Shown: piece after piece, positions 35,318 to 48,700 of the stretch
Layout of the letters: each line of letters begins with the position of its first letter
Numbering within the stretch: the stretch's first letter is position 1
Assembly (NCBI GenBank): GCA_013076295.1
Contig: RQOL01000024.1
Span: 3,673,158-3,737,157, forward strand
Direction: 5' to 3'
DNA: 64,000 nt
From: Sanderia malayensis
Taxonomy: Eukaryota > Cnidaria > Scyphozoa > Semaeostomeae > Pelagiidae
Position numbers and translations under genes: made by a program
Notes under the pieces: generated by a model
What the model saw: only the letters and a program-made list of their open reading frames with translations
What the model was told of the DNA's origin: nothing
Database searches by the model: none

Positions 35318-37530
35318 GTTGCCGAGAAAACTCGAATTGCTTGACTATAAATGGAGAAATTCCCACTGTGAGAACGAATAATGCGAATAGAAAAGGGACA
35401 AATTTGAAATATGCCAACACATCAAACCAAACCTATAACCATACTGAATACAACTTTACAGCAATTCTGGTGCGGTTCAATTCAGTTTTGTTTTGCATTG
35501 CATTTCAATAAATGGTTTCACTGTGAGTTGTGTCAAAACGTGTGCCTTGTAATCTCGTCATATTGGCTTCACATGCAAATTTTAAATCCCCAAAATCTGA
35601 TTTGCTTGAGGAGAAAAGTTTGGCAAGCCAATTATACCCAGAATACCATGCATTGCAAGAAACCACAAGACGTACTAATGAAATACCAGTCTAATTAATA
35701 AGTGTAGCAAAAACAGAATCACTTGAACGTGGTGGCTAGTATGAGACTGGAGGCTGTAGTATTGATTGGTAATGAGATTGGTAACAATACACAGAGGTGC
35801 TAATGAATGCCAACAATATACGGGTGTTCTGTTAATTGGTACTATGACACCTTGCCACCAGGTGCTACGTCAAATGAGCTTGTGCAAAGGCACACCATCA
35901 AACAAATTAAACGTGTTTGTTTTGTTTAGTACAATGGTTTTGGCCGGAGTAAATGATATCGTTTCGCGCCATAAGAAAACAGTAGAATTTTTAAATATAG
36001 TGGTTTTATTCCGTTTTTCTTGAGAAATGCTGCAGTTTTTAATCGTCCCAGGAGCATTGTCTAATCATGAGCTCGAAAAATCGAAAAAATCGTTTCCATG
36101 TATTCAACTGAATCCGAAACCAGCTTAATGTATTTCCGTCATTGCAAACAGAAAGATTTATAACTATTGACTATGTTTCTGCTGAAGAAGCAACAGTCAG
36201 TGGTACAAAGTGTGGAGATTCTAAATTTATGAAATTTTTAAACTCTCAGTCAAGCTTTCTCAGTCTGTTTTTGTATGTGAGACTGGAGAGAAAAGAGATG
36301 AGAGATGAACCAAAGGCCAAAGACCACCACCGCATAAAAATTGTTTGTTCGATTCCCCCAACAAATACTTTCTTCAATAAAATGTTAGTTTTGGTATTGG
36401 CGAATGATCAAATAGGGATAGTCCTTCTTTTCTTTGGTGCAAACACATTAAGCTGCCTTATTGTTAGCTAAGAATTGGAAATGAAAACTTAATACAGCAT
36501 TGCTTCGCGTATTTGATAAAACGAGACGAAATAAGCTTCCACGCGATTTTCTGTTTATTAAAATCATGGCTTTACAAAACTTGCTTTTAGAAGCATTTCT
36601 CAATCGATGTATCATTTCCCGTTCCGTTATCAATGAAACTCGAAGGTCAAATTATGTTGCACATGCCACAAATTATGTTACATGCCATACACTCATTTTT
36701 TATAAGTATACACCTTAACTTTTGTTTGGTCTCGATCTTTTCCAAGTTATTCTAAAATTTCCATTGTTTTTTGGTGATTTTGGGTCTCAGTATTCTTTTA
36801 AACATTATACTATTATAATGTTTATAAGAACACTGAGCTTATGTCGGAAATTTACTTCTTTGCTCCAGTGCTAAATTCATTGTTTTCCCGGCATTACAAT
36901 TTTCAACATTTTTATGTAGTTGTTACAATAATTTTATTCTGCCCTATTGCAAACGGATAAGGAACACCGTGTATGTAGTTGATGACAACATTACGTATAC
37001 AATATGACAGCATTACGTATGCAAGACAAGACGTATAAAATCGAAATCATACACTTTGTTTTCTGCTGTGGCAACTTCTGTCGTTCAAAGCGAATGTTGG
37101 TAAATCTTTGAAACCAATTGCGGCATGTCGTCTTGCCATGTTATTGTCTGATAATTTCACACTGTATATACTTTCACAAGCAATAAAACGGTTTGTATTG
37201 ACTGGGACTCGTCGCAATTAAAGTGACCAAGACGAAGATGTCATAACACATGTGACAGATCACATCCCAAGCGTGGTAAACATTTCCTCACTTTGTAAAT
37301 TAACTGCTTGAATAGTTTGCTTGCAATTGTTTTGAGGATTCCGTGTTTACTTACTCGGTGACATGCATGCCTTCACTACTTACGACTTTACTCAACTTTG
37401 CCGGTAACATAATGCCATCATGTGATGACAAATCATTGACAAATATATATTCTCTTCTTCATCAGTCTTGGTGCCCTGCGCTGGCTTCACCTTTTTAGCT
37501 CCATGGCAACAAGTTGCTTCCCGTTTCAAA
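35318..37530. other. Intergenic region, GTPase gene to PPIL6
   Basis: About 2.2 kb of AT-rich sequence between two divergently transcribed genes. It should hold both promoters. No exon, RNA gene or clear repeat was recognised. Confidence 0.55.
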
Positions 37531-39642
37531 ATGGCGGACGAAAATAGAAGTGAAGAGAAGAAATTTATTGCTGTTTACGGCTGTTTATCAGCTGTTTCTT
37601 TCCAGCAAGCCAAAGTTGCAGCTGAGGTAACTTAATACTTATGTAATTGCTATTATCCAAGGCTAGCAAAACATAGCAGAGAAATATAATAGCTATTGAA
37701 GTGAAGTGATGTTTGGATGCAATCTTTTCTCTTCAATGTTTATCTTGCTCTTTCCAAGATTTTAGTATATTGTATGGGTGTATTTAATGATACTAACTCT
37801 TCTCTCTATAATATTTAAGGCTATAGTATCAAAGAGAAAAGATGTGTTTTCTGCAAGCAAAGCTGTGGGAATGCTGGAGTGCGATTGGAAGCATTTCGTA
37901 GAAGAAACCAAAAAGGTAAACAAATGTCGAGCTATAATTTATTTCTCCTCATTAACTTGACGTCCTATTCTTTTCTTATCAACGTCTTTATAGCACCATA
38001 ATTTATTTTATCAGATAAAGCAAGGAGAAACATGGGGCTTTGATGATGAAACATTGGTATTTTTGGATGATAAACCATTCGGGCCAGCTGATTATTTTAT
38101 TGCGTGGTTAAAAACGACCTATCAATATGAAGAATTTAGGTAACAATTTTTTACTGTTTATATCATTGTAATCATAACCTTGTTTGTATACACTTTGTAC
38201 ATAAAGAGTTGATGAAATTAAGAATAACTTTAAGAACTTTATGATTTGAATTTTCCTTACAGACCTTTACCCTTGTTTTATGCAATGGCAAAAGAGGAAT
38301 ACAAGGGACAATTGGTGGACAAAAAAGTAGGCTTTTAGCAATTTTCTATCAGCCAGACAAGTTCACGACTCTAAGCGTTTTAGATTCCTTTATTATCAGT
38401 CATGAAATCAGCACTATTTCTTAATGTAAATAAGTTGTGTCATAGTACAACATTTTTTTTGCATTACTTTATAGAATGATTTTGTATTCTTTGAATTAAG
38501 CATTGGAGGTGATCCTATTGGAAGATTAATGATGGAAGTAAGTCAATTTTGATCTCATCTGGTGCATTGTACAATTTTATAGCTCACTACCTCTTCGATG
38601 CTTTGAACTTATTATAAATAGATATATATATAGATAGATCTGTATACAAATATAGTACCTATGCATTGATTTGGTTTTATTTCAGCTATTCTCAAATCAG
38701 TGCCCAAAGACATGCGAGAATTTCAAGCAACTGTGCATTGGTGACAAAGTTGCGAAAGATGATAACGGTATGCCCCTGCCGTTGACATACCAAAACAGCA
38801 TCTTTCATCGGATCGTCCCAAATGGTTGGATACAGGGTGGAGGTATTAGCATCGTGATTATGATGATGATGATGAGCATTTGTTCATTTTGTTGTTTAGT
38901 TATTGGAAAATGGTCTTTTAATTGAGCTTCACGTTGAAATTTCAGATATTGCCGGAGGAAGGGGAAACAACGGACAATCGATATACGGACCAACGTTCGA
39001 AGGTGAATACACAGTTGATTGAAATTAGCTTAGCTGTTACATCAATAATAGTACATTTGACGTCTCCGCCTATGCAATTGACTGGCAATCATTTTTAGGG
39101 TTACATAGGGGCTCCTGGGAACACGTTGCAAATTAACAACGGAATATGAAACAGGGAACAAGAGAACAGTGACAACATGGAGGGGATCAGGGGATCTAAA
39201 TTTCTTCAAAAACAACGAGGGAAGGGAACACTTGCAATGAGGACACGGGGGAGCACGAATCTCCTCATACGGTTATACGATCATCATCTTTGTACAGCGG
39301 CAATCCAGCCCCTATAATTTGTACAGTTCTCATTGTAGCTTGATTATAAGCTCTGGGTGCTTTCTCTGATTTACAGACGAAAATTTCTCAGTGTTGCACA
39401 ATCAACGAGGCATAATCGGCATGGCAAACAAAGGACGTCACACAAATGGGTCGCAGTTCTACATCATTCTACAGCCTGCGCAGTGGATGAACACGCACTA
39501 TGTTGCATTTGGCAGGGTGATCGAGGGGTCAAACGTACTCAAGAAACTCGAAGAACAAGAAACCTACAACGAAAGGCCTGTCAGAGAATGCAGAATCACA
39601 AGGTGCGGGTTAATTGATCTGGATGCTTTGTACAAAGTTTAA
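37531..39642 (+). CDS. PPIL6: PPIL6, cyclophilin-type peptidyl-prolyl isomerase-like 6
   Basis: Eight exons in phase, 307 residues (human 311): 37531-37626, 37820-37915, 38015-38139, 38263-38326, 38475-38537, 38686-38842, 38946-39002, 39377-39642. The N-terminal region of about 140 residues is specific to PPIL6 (YGCLSAVSFQQAKVAAE at its start). The cyclophilin domain follows from DFVFFELSIGGDPIGRL. Catalytic-site landmarks: FHRIVPNGWIQGG retains the active-site Arg and Gln, and a Trp is present in the QPAQWMNTHYVAFG loop, where the usual cyclophilin His aligns with Tyr. PPIL6 is associated with motile cilia in vertebrates; that role is inferred here. The only in-frame ATG near the predicted exon start (MADENRSEEKK) was chosen as start. 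Confidence 0.93.
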
Positions 39643-41020
39643 CGTAATGCACTGTCTTTATGCTATTATATATATTATCATATGGTAAAAACGTTTGGTT
39701 TCATATACTGAAACCAGAAGCCCATTCGATTTAATACACGTTGCTTTGCTGTAGCACAATTTTATGTCAAGTAACCCAATGGCTCGCATATAGCAGTAAA
39801 CTTTTTACCCAGCCAATTGTGCATACACAATGCGCTATTATTGCTTATTCTGTTGTTTTGGTATATTTGATATTAGCTTGGAGATTTGCTCATCCTCTGG
39901 CTTATATGCGCAGGTTTTCCTGCAAGTAAAGAGGAAAGCCTTTCGGCAATGCTAATGCAGACAGTCCGTTGAAAATTTAAAATAGCCAAAATGCAACTTA
40001 CCATTGAGGGTACATGATTTTTATATAAGAGCATTCAACTTCGCTTTTTAGATTTATTCCAAGAAATGCTCTTAAAATGTTCTCAGCAGGTTCTAAATCC
40101 TTTGTCAAATGAAGCCTTGCGTTCTTATCATATGTTTGCTTTTATAAAAACATGTTAAAGGCTATTTCACTACTTTCGCATCCATGCAATGAATTAAAAC
40201 CTTTTTGACAAACAGGTAATGAAAACACGCTTTTGCTAACTCCATTTCGTATGATTATGCTCCTCTGCGAGTTCTGGCCATTTGAGTATCGTGTACTTCT
40301 TTTTATGTATGCAATCAATGGCGTAGGAGCCAGAGAGGCCATGCCCCCTTTTATTGTAATGCCTCACCCTCTTTTTGGTGCCGTCTAACGCCTCTTCATG
40401 CAATTGATTTTAAGTACATTGTTCCTAAGATATAGCTATTACGCATTGAAGACAAGATTTTGACATAGTTCTTCCTCTCAAAATTAATGGAAGTTAAAAA
40501 AATATTTCAAAATTGCCAGAAAACAGCAGTCAAAAAGCTAGAAGAGGAAAACTTAAAATTATGAATATATTCAACATTGATATTAAGTAATATAAAACCA
40601 GTAAATATTACTTAATGATAAAAGATATAAAATAAAATAGAAGGGTGCATAACTTAAGATGAATGTCAATAACATAAGAAAATTAAGGTTACATGTAAAA
40701 TACTGAATGATTACAGGTTAAAGCCATTGAAACAACCAGATAATGTTGTCTTGTTACATTGAACCTTGGAGGAGACTGACTAAAATCTTGTTATACCAGA
40801 TTTTTCAACGGGGAAATGTTAAAAGTTCAATTCAAGCTGCCTGGCTTATAATGTGAGGGGTTCATTAAAACAAGATTTCATAATATGTTGTCAAGATTAC
40901 TGAGAATAAAATAAGTATAAATAAAAAAGTGCTGAAAGAAGTCTAATGCATGGACTAGCTAAGCACAACAGCAATGACACTCAATTTGAAAATGTTTGTT
41001 GAAAATTAATTGTTCCCGAT
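39643..41020. other. Convergent region between PPIL6 and CLIC
   Basis: It contains 3' flanks of both genes and a MITE-like element at 40012-40155. Nothing else was recognised. Confidence 0.55.
40012..40155. mobile_element. MITE-like element related to 61684-61922
   Basis: Ends acatgatttttatataag and, inverted, cttttataaaaacatgt. The interior shares cttaaaatgtt..agcaggtt with the 61.7-kb copy. Non-coding. Confidence 0.5.
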
Positions 41021-42350
41021 TCATTTCTGAGTGGAAAATGAACCTGTGCGAGTCTTGAGAAATTCTTTAGCCTTCTGTTGATTACCGTGAGCACTCCAGA
41101 ATTGCAGAATCTCATCGTCTTCACATCTTGTGCCAGTGAAAAGATCTTCCTCTTCTGCTGCCTTTAAGTAAGCAAGAATATGCTCAAATCTATCTGGGAT
41201 TTGGAAATTCTTGTAGAAATTCAGCGCAACTTTCAGCTGGTGCAATTTTGGTAGCAAAACACAATCTGGTTGCATCATGGTGGCCCCGCCGAGGAATTTC
41301 CCTGGGAATTTTTTACTTGAACCCATGTAATTATTGAACCGACTGAGCTCATCAATAAGAAAGCCCTTTAGCTTCTCATCAGCATCTATGTCCTTGTTTC
41401 TCATGTAAGCTGAGAATTTTTGGAATATTCTTCCTTCTGCTTGTGAAGCACCTCTGTCATCCTCGCCCCTTGCAAATTTCAAGTGTGGCTCTGGGAGTTT
41501 ACCCTCCAAATAGTCTTCAATCTCAGCAGCATCGTCTATAACTACACGTTTGCCATTTCCTAAATCGTGTGCAAGGCATGGGAGTCTCATGCCGGAGAAG
41601 TTTTCCTTGAAGAAGGCTGGTTTTCGCACTAGATCAATAGTTGTAACCTTAGCATCGACACCTTTCAAGGCCAGAAACATCATGAGTCGATGGCATAGTA
41701 TGCAATCACCAATTCCTTTACCGTCACTTGAAGCCTAAAAAGATTGGAAGCAGCAGTTTTACAGTGAGGATGAGTAATTATCAAACATATTTTCAGTTGT
41801 TTTCTGTGCTTAACAAAAATATTACGAGCTGAGAACTCCGTCAATCGCAGTTACTTTACTGTGCAGTGAAAGCGGACGTTTTTTAAGAAAAACTTTATCA
41901 GCACTTGGTATTACTTTAGTATACCAAAAGTTTCTTAGTTCGTTCCTTGTTTTAGGACTCTGGAATTGCGTTATTGTTTTGTATTTGAGCAATTTCCGAA
42001 GGATATATAAACCCAGATCGTCCAAAAAACAGCCCGTGCAGATCAAAATATAACAAATTACAATCTTTTCCAAACAAATAATTAACAAAATTAACTAGTA
42101 ACTCACTGGAGACAAAGTTGTCGTGCACAAAACAAAGCCAATTAAGTTTTATAAGAATGTAGACTTTACAGTTTCTGAATTATTCTGAAGCCTAGCATCA
42201 AAGTTTCATAAATTCTTGGCTGTTCCCATAAAATTGTTTCTTAAAAACATCGATTTCTTCCTACATTTAAGGCCTGATTTTGTTGACTTTGCTTACCTTG
42301 ACAAGCAACTCCAATCCAGAATCTTCGCCGTTCTCCGCATGACTCTCCAT
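41021..42350 (-). CDS. CLIC: Chloride intracellular channel protein (CLIC family)
   Basis: Two coding exons on the minus strand: 42350-42297 (MESHAENGEDSGLELLVK) and 41734-41021. The product has 255 residues, the usual CLIC length. It has a glutathione-transferase fold with an N-terminal thioredoxin-like part and an all-helical C-terminal part containing KFSAYMRNKD and PDCVLLPKLH. The putative redox/glutathione site is GDCILC, a two-cysteine CxxC form, where vertebrate CLICs have CPFS. The first half also contains LKGVDAKVTTIDL, matching the family's predicted membrane-inserting segment. CLICs exist both as soluble oxidoreductase-like proteins and as membrane channels; which applies here is not visible. 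It is head-to-head with PPIL4, with 522 bases between start codons. Confidence 0.94.
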
Positions 42351-42872
42351 AACTTGTGCAGTTAAATTATTTAATACGACTTAGAAATATCGAGTAAAAG
42401 AAGTCAAATTTAGTCGGGAATCAAATTTTCACTCTTGAACAATCGTGTTGTTTTTAAATTATAGAAAATTGAAATAAAAGATTATCCAGCAAGTGAATGC
42501 GCATGCGTAATACTATCGATGGATAATCACTTTTATCCTTTTATGGCGTAAAAGAATGTTCATTACTGACACGACAACTATAGACAAAAAGAAGTTAATA
42601 CGATAGAGACAGAGAGTTCATTGTTTTTTCTCTACTATATCATTTAATTCTTCTTCAATCTTTTTAGCTCAATGAGATTGTTTTGTCTTGCTTAAATCGC
42701 AGTAATTCAATTCACGTTTATTCAATGTAAAGCTTAAAATGTCAATTCACCTCAATTAAAAATTTACAGCACGTCACGTCACGTCCCACGCGAGCACCAA
42801 CTTGCTTGTTGAGACTCCAGAAGAAAAGAAAAGGTCTTACACATATTTACACATTGCAGTTTTCGTGCTAAT
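42351..42872. promoter_or_regulatory. Shared 5' region of CLIC and PPIL4
   Basis: The 522 bases separate two divergent start codons and so probably contain both promoters. A cgtcacgtcacgtccca motif near 42774-42790 resembles overlapping CRE/E-box-like words, but no site is proven. Confidence 0.4.
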
Positions 42873-45685
42873 ATGTCTGTAATTATAGAAACAACTCTTG
42901 GAGATATCATTGTAGATCTCTACACAAAAGAGAGAAGAAATTGTAAGTATTTTAATCAGATGTTGTGAACGAAAAGGCCTTCAAATCAAAAGTTCTTTCT
43001 CTTTGATAAACCATAATAAACCATTTACTGAACTGAGCTATTTTCAGAATTTGTAATTGGTTTTCTTCTTTATATATCGTTTTTTAATATATCATATTGT
43101 TGCTATATCATTTTTTATTCCATGCCTTGAAAAATAGGTAGTGGAATTTGCATTTATGACGGTTAGGTTATGAATATTATTGTAATTAATTGTGCCAACA
43201 TCATTTCTCTTTTAGCTTGCCTGAACTTTTTAAAGCTATGCAAAATCAAATACTACAATTTCTGCTTATTCTTTTCTGTACAGGTAATGAGAATAATGTT
43301 TTCCTACCTTTTTAATTTCAAATATGTATACCATGCATGTAAATTTAATCGTAGAAGAGCTATAATTGAAAACAGTCTGATGACTCAATGTATATGTATC
43401 ATTGAATACTAATATACTGATATGCCATTATACCTGCATGCCATTTAAGGTACAATTTCTTTTTATTTATTTTATAGCAAAATTTCATTGCTCAAACTGG
43501 AGACCCATCAGGTACTGGAAAAGGAGGGGAGTCTGTCTTCATGTAAGCATAGGTTTTTTCTCAATTAATTAATCTTATCTATTTTAGCAAGTAATTTTTC
43601 AGTCTAAACATTCACCACCTTGTCGCACAATATAATATGTATGAATTTTTATATTTGACAGGAAAGCATATGGAGAACAAGCAATGTTCTTTGAAATGGA
43701 ATTAAAACCAAAGATTAGACATAAAAAGAAAGGTCTGATTTCATTTGCCAACAATGGAAGCAACATGCATGGATCTCAGGTATTCATATATGGGCAAAAA
43801 TTCAAATTTTTAACATATTTTCATCATGCACCAGCCAATCCAAATGGTTAAATTATCAATGTATTTGCAGTGAGGTGACCTTATGTCAATTTCTGTGGGG
43901 TCCACTTGTTTTTGACCAGTGCACCAGACTGCTACTGATCCTGTTTATACAATAATTAAATGGAAGTAAATCTGTTATCCCTTCATATGACTAGCTCTGT
44001 TGTTCGTATAAAAGAAGCTTAGTAATTCTTTGTTTATGCTCTGCAACTTTCCTCCAGTTCTTTTTCACACTTGGGGAAGATTTGGACTACTTGGATGGAA
44101 AGCATACGGTATTTGGAGAGGTTGCTGAAGGATTTGAAGCTTTGGACAAAATCAATACAGCTATATGTGACAGAGATGATCGGCCATACCAAGACATAAG
44201 GTAATTTGGGTAATTTGTAAGCTTAGACAAGCTTTAAGTTTACAAAGTCAAAGCTTAATGTCAGGTGCTGATCTCTTTAAGTTTTCACATCTTGTATACC
44301 AAAACAGGCACTTTATTGTTTAAATTTGAAAATTCTTTCATTGACAATTCTTTTCATGACTTAAATGTGCAATTTCATCATTGACTAAACATGCTTGTTG
44401 GTAATTAAGCTCATTGCAGTGAAATCTGACAAGAGTTGGTGAACTTCTTAATGTCTTTTTCTGTATCCCATTACAGGATAAACCATACAGTGATTTTAGA
44501 TGATCCATTTGAAGACATTCCTGGTGTTGAAATACCCGATCGTTCTCCTGAACCTACAAGAGAACAACTTGAGGTACACACTTTTATTTTTATAAGAATA
44601 TTTGGATGAAGATCTCTAAAATTTAAGAATATTGTAAGAATAATGCCAGGCTCAAGTGCTTTGAGGACTAACATCTTTATTTATTTGAGCTCTCACAAAG
44701 CAAAATAAGGGTCAGTTAAGAATAATCTTCAAGGTTAAATGGGGTTAAATGCTTTTAGAGATTTTGTACCTATACCCCAAATATGTTCATAAGTTGTTGC
44801 AATTTTTTGTATTTGTTTCAAGATAAGGAGGCAGAATAACACTTTGAATATTTTGTTTTTGTTTTAGTCTGGTCGTATTGGTGCCGATGAAGAAATAGAT
44901 GAATCAAAACGAAAGTCCTTGAAAGAAATCGAAGAAGAAATAGAGGAAAAAGATTTGAAAATCGGAACTCAAATACTCGAAACGGTAAGCCAAGATAATT
45001 TGATTCACCAAGAAATTTACCATTTGATATTCTTCATTATTTTTTGGTGAATTTTATGTTATATTGATTTTTGTTCGTTTCAGCCAGACAGTTATTTGCT
45101 TATTTCGTGATTCGTAATTTCGTTGTTATCAACAAGATTGCTCAAGGTTATTTTAGGTTCCGAATGCAAAGTTTACATGCCAAATTTAGATTTTTAGTGA
45201 GTCAAATTATTGAAAGCAGACAGGACAGAGAGGTTCAACAAGTTTAGGAATTCGACTTTGAATTGCCCGTTGATTTTAGAAACTTTAGTAATTGTTTATA
45301 CGTTGTTGAATTTCTTTATTCTCCCCGTCTGTGCTTCAGGTTGGAGATATCCCCGATGTGGATCTGAAGCCTCCCGAGAACGTCCTATTTATCTGTAAAC
45401 TAAACCCAGTCACAACTGCAGAAGATTTAGAAATCATATTCTCGAGATTTGGCCAAATATTAAGGTAAGCTGCTGTTGCATTTATGCTTAGTAGAATTAA
45501 GGTTTAATAACAAAAGAATCTCCTCACATTACGCTGTGCGGCTGCGCTGCGCGCGTCTGATATTGCACTAAAACATGGAACAATGAAAATAGGCGAAGTT
45601 GAAATCGTTTTCAAAAATATTTCGATTACATTTCTAAAAATTTGGAACGCTTCACGAATTTGCGTGTCATCCTTGCGCAGGGGCC

Positions 45686-45726
<41 letters not shown>

Positions 45727-48700
45727 ATGCTTTCGCATTCACATTAGTATTAGTTCGCTCCAATTACCGTTTGGAATTGTGTCCACGTGCTCGTTAATTG
45801 TGGGAATGCCGACCCATAACGCATGCGCAGTCCCGCTTTTTGATCCAGGGTCCATTGGTAGCTCGGTCTGGACTTTAAACATATTGTTTTGAAAAGGTTG
45901 AAGCGTGAAGGCCCGGCTGTTTATAAAGCTGTGGATTTTGCAACCAAGTATAATTAGGACATTTTCTGCACCCAGTAAAAAGACATGCATGTTTTTGAAA
46001 TGTGTTGATTGAATAACGCAGGTCCTTTATTGATAGCAGAATTTATTTTCTGAAAAAGTAAACCTGTAGAAATATGTTTAATAATAATAATAATAATGTT
46101 GATTCGAATCATTCATAGACTTAGGCCGTATCCATGTTATGCGTCGTAACTTGATTTTAATATCGAAATGGGTTTTTCGTAACAATCTGGGTTCCTCTAT
46201 CCCCCCAAAAATTACAACTTTAAAAGGTAAATTTAATAAGAAACCACTTAAGAAACTATCAGTACTATCAGCATTGAATCATATGTACTGTATTTCCTCT
46301 ATTTAGCGCCCACCCTTTTTTAACCGCCCCCTCCAATAAGTGCCCACCCTAACATCAAAAAGTGTGAAATAAGCGCCCCTTCTATTAACCGCCCAGGGTG
46401 GTTAATAGAATCCTTAATTTTCACTGTTTGCAGTGGCGTAGATACAGGGGGGGGCATGGGGGGGCGACCGCCCCCCCACCAGAGCTTTCACGCCATTTTG
46501 TCGGAAAATTTAAGATTTTGTCGGAAAGTTTTCGAAAATTTAGATGAAAATAAAAAGTTCTCGTAATGTATTATAATTTTGAAAGATTTTATCCCTTTTA
46601 TCTGTGGTGAAGTTTGAGACATTACAAACATTACATAATTTGCCCGATCTTGACTATTCTGTCACGCAGCACACTGTTATCGTCAAACAGTGTTTATTGT
46701 ATTTTGAGACCTTCTATGCCCAGGTGTGAAGAATGTTGATAAACTGTGTAAAAGGACTCATATCCGTCTCCGTCTTGTCATAACGTTAATCAATGTGACA
46801 TGACAACTGTGCACATCAACGCAACTTTTTCTTGACCATTAACTCTGCCTAATCAGTATTAGCCAGCATTTATAAGTTTTTGAAGAATAGTTCACACGTG
46901 GCTGGGATCAACGGAGTACATCTCTTGGAATGGAATGAAATGTATTACATAATGACATTGAAAATAAAACCATAGAAGAAAATGTTTAATCAAAGCAATA
47001 TGAAACGACAGAAGATGGAGTGTGCCGTATGCAATAAAACATTCGACAGTGATTATAGAAAAAAGCACAACAAGAAATATCACTCCTCGATGTTATCAGC
47101 AAATCGCTCCATACCGTTTAAAGTTGTTGGGGCAATCGAAAATCCATTTATGCTTAAAAGAAAAGCGACAGTCGAAAATGAAGACGGGAAGTCCACTAAT
47201 GCTAATGAAGGTTCTCCATCAACTAGCTCTTTGACAGAACAAGCAAATACAGCATCAACGATGGGTGGGATAAAACCAGTGGCACCAACTGATGAAGAAG
47301 TAGAACAAGTAGAAGAAGAAGGAGAAGATGTTCAATTGTCAGCAGAACTGACATTGGATTATGGTAATCAAACTTCACATTCCGACGTAGAAAGCCGCCC
47401 GGTTGAATCTGATAAAGCGATTGTTAGAGAGGCTGAAGTTTGGATTCACTCGTTAGGAAATTATCCTACTGATCCAGCACATTTTAAAGGAAAAGAAATG
47501 ACGGCTGAGGTAAGAGCTGAAATTGTAAAGCATGGCCCATGTCAGCCCAAAGACATAGTGTTCCGCAAAAATTCTGAAGACCGTAGCTTTCATGCATCTT
47601 GGTATTGGAAGAACAGTAACAAAAGAGATTGGCTGGTTTTCTCCTTGAAGGAAAACAAAATGTATTGCTTCTGCTGTTGGCTCTTTCCATGCAAGTCATC
47701 TAAAGATTACGAAGAGAACTGGAGCGTCAATGGTGTAGATAATTTCAAGAAAGGTCTGGAGAAAATAAAGAAACACGAAGACACAAATCTTCATTGCATC
47801 AGCTTAGCAGCATGGAAATCTTTTCATAGAAGACTGATATATGGACAAACGATTGACAACAAAATTCAAGCTGAGTTAAACAGAGAAAGAGAAAAAACAT
47901 TGCTGGTCCTTGATCGCATTTTTTCTGTAGCTATGTTCCTCGCTCTTCAGGGAATTTCTTTTCGAGGTCATAGACATGAAAGCCAAGAAAAGATGTCTAA
48001 CCCGTTGCATAATAGTGGAAACTACTTAGAACTACTCAACCTCTTAAGTAAATATGATCCAGTAATGGCGGCACACCTTGCCAGCAAAAAGTCAAGAGGA
48101 AAGTATACATCTCCATGTAGTCAAAATGAAATAATTGATTCCGTAGCAACGGTGGTCAGAAAAACTATTATATCTGAAGTACAAGAGGCCAGGTACTTTT
48201 GTGTTATACTAGATACAACTCCGGATGTAAGTCATGTTGATCAACTTGCATTTTCTTTACGATACGTCAAGGATGGAAAACCGATTGAGCGGTTCTTATG
48301 TTTTGATGAAATGCCTGGATCAAACGCAGTTGACTTTCTAAACAAATTGCAAGAACTTCTTCTGCGCTACGATTTGGATATTAATTTTATAAGGGGACAA
48401 GCAATGGATGGATGTTCCACTATGTCTGGTATACACGGAGGTCTGCAAGCATTAGTTCGCCAGATTTGTCCTTCAGCTTTGTACGTCCATTGCATGGCAC
48501 ACCGTCTGAACCTTGTTCTTGCAAAAACGGCTTCCATCTGCGTTACAGTGAAGTCTTTCTTTGGGCTTCTTGAATCCATATATAGCTTTTTCGTTGCGAG
48601 TCCCAGAAGAGTTTCTCAACTCCATTCTTCGCAGAGGAGTATGGGAAGAAAGAATGAAATGCCAAAAGGTCTCTCCGATACTCGCTGGGCAGCGAGAGCC

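Noticed and set aside
45636..45742. U6 match as a retropseudogene
   Set aside because: It ends in a T run without poly(A), is full length, and 5' stem changes keep pairing. Expression is still unproven.
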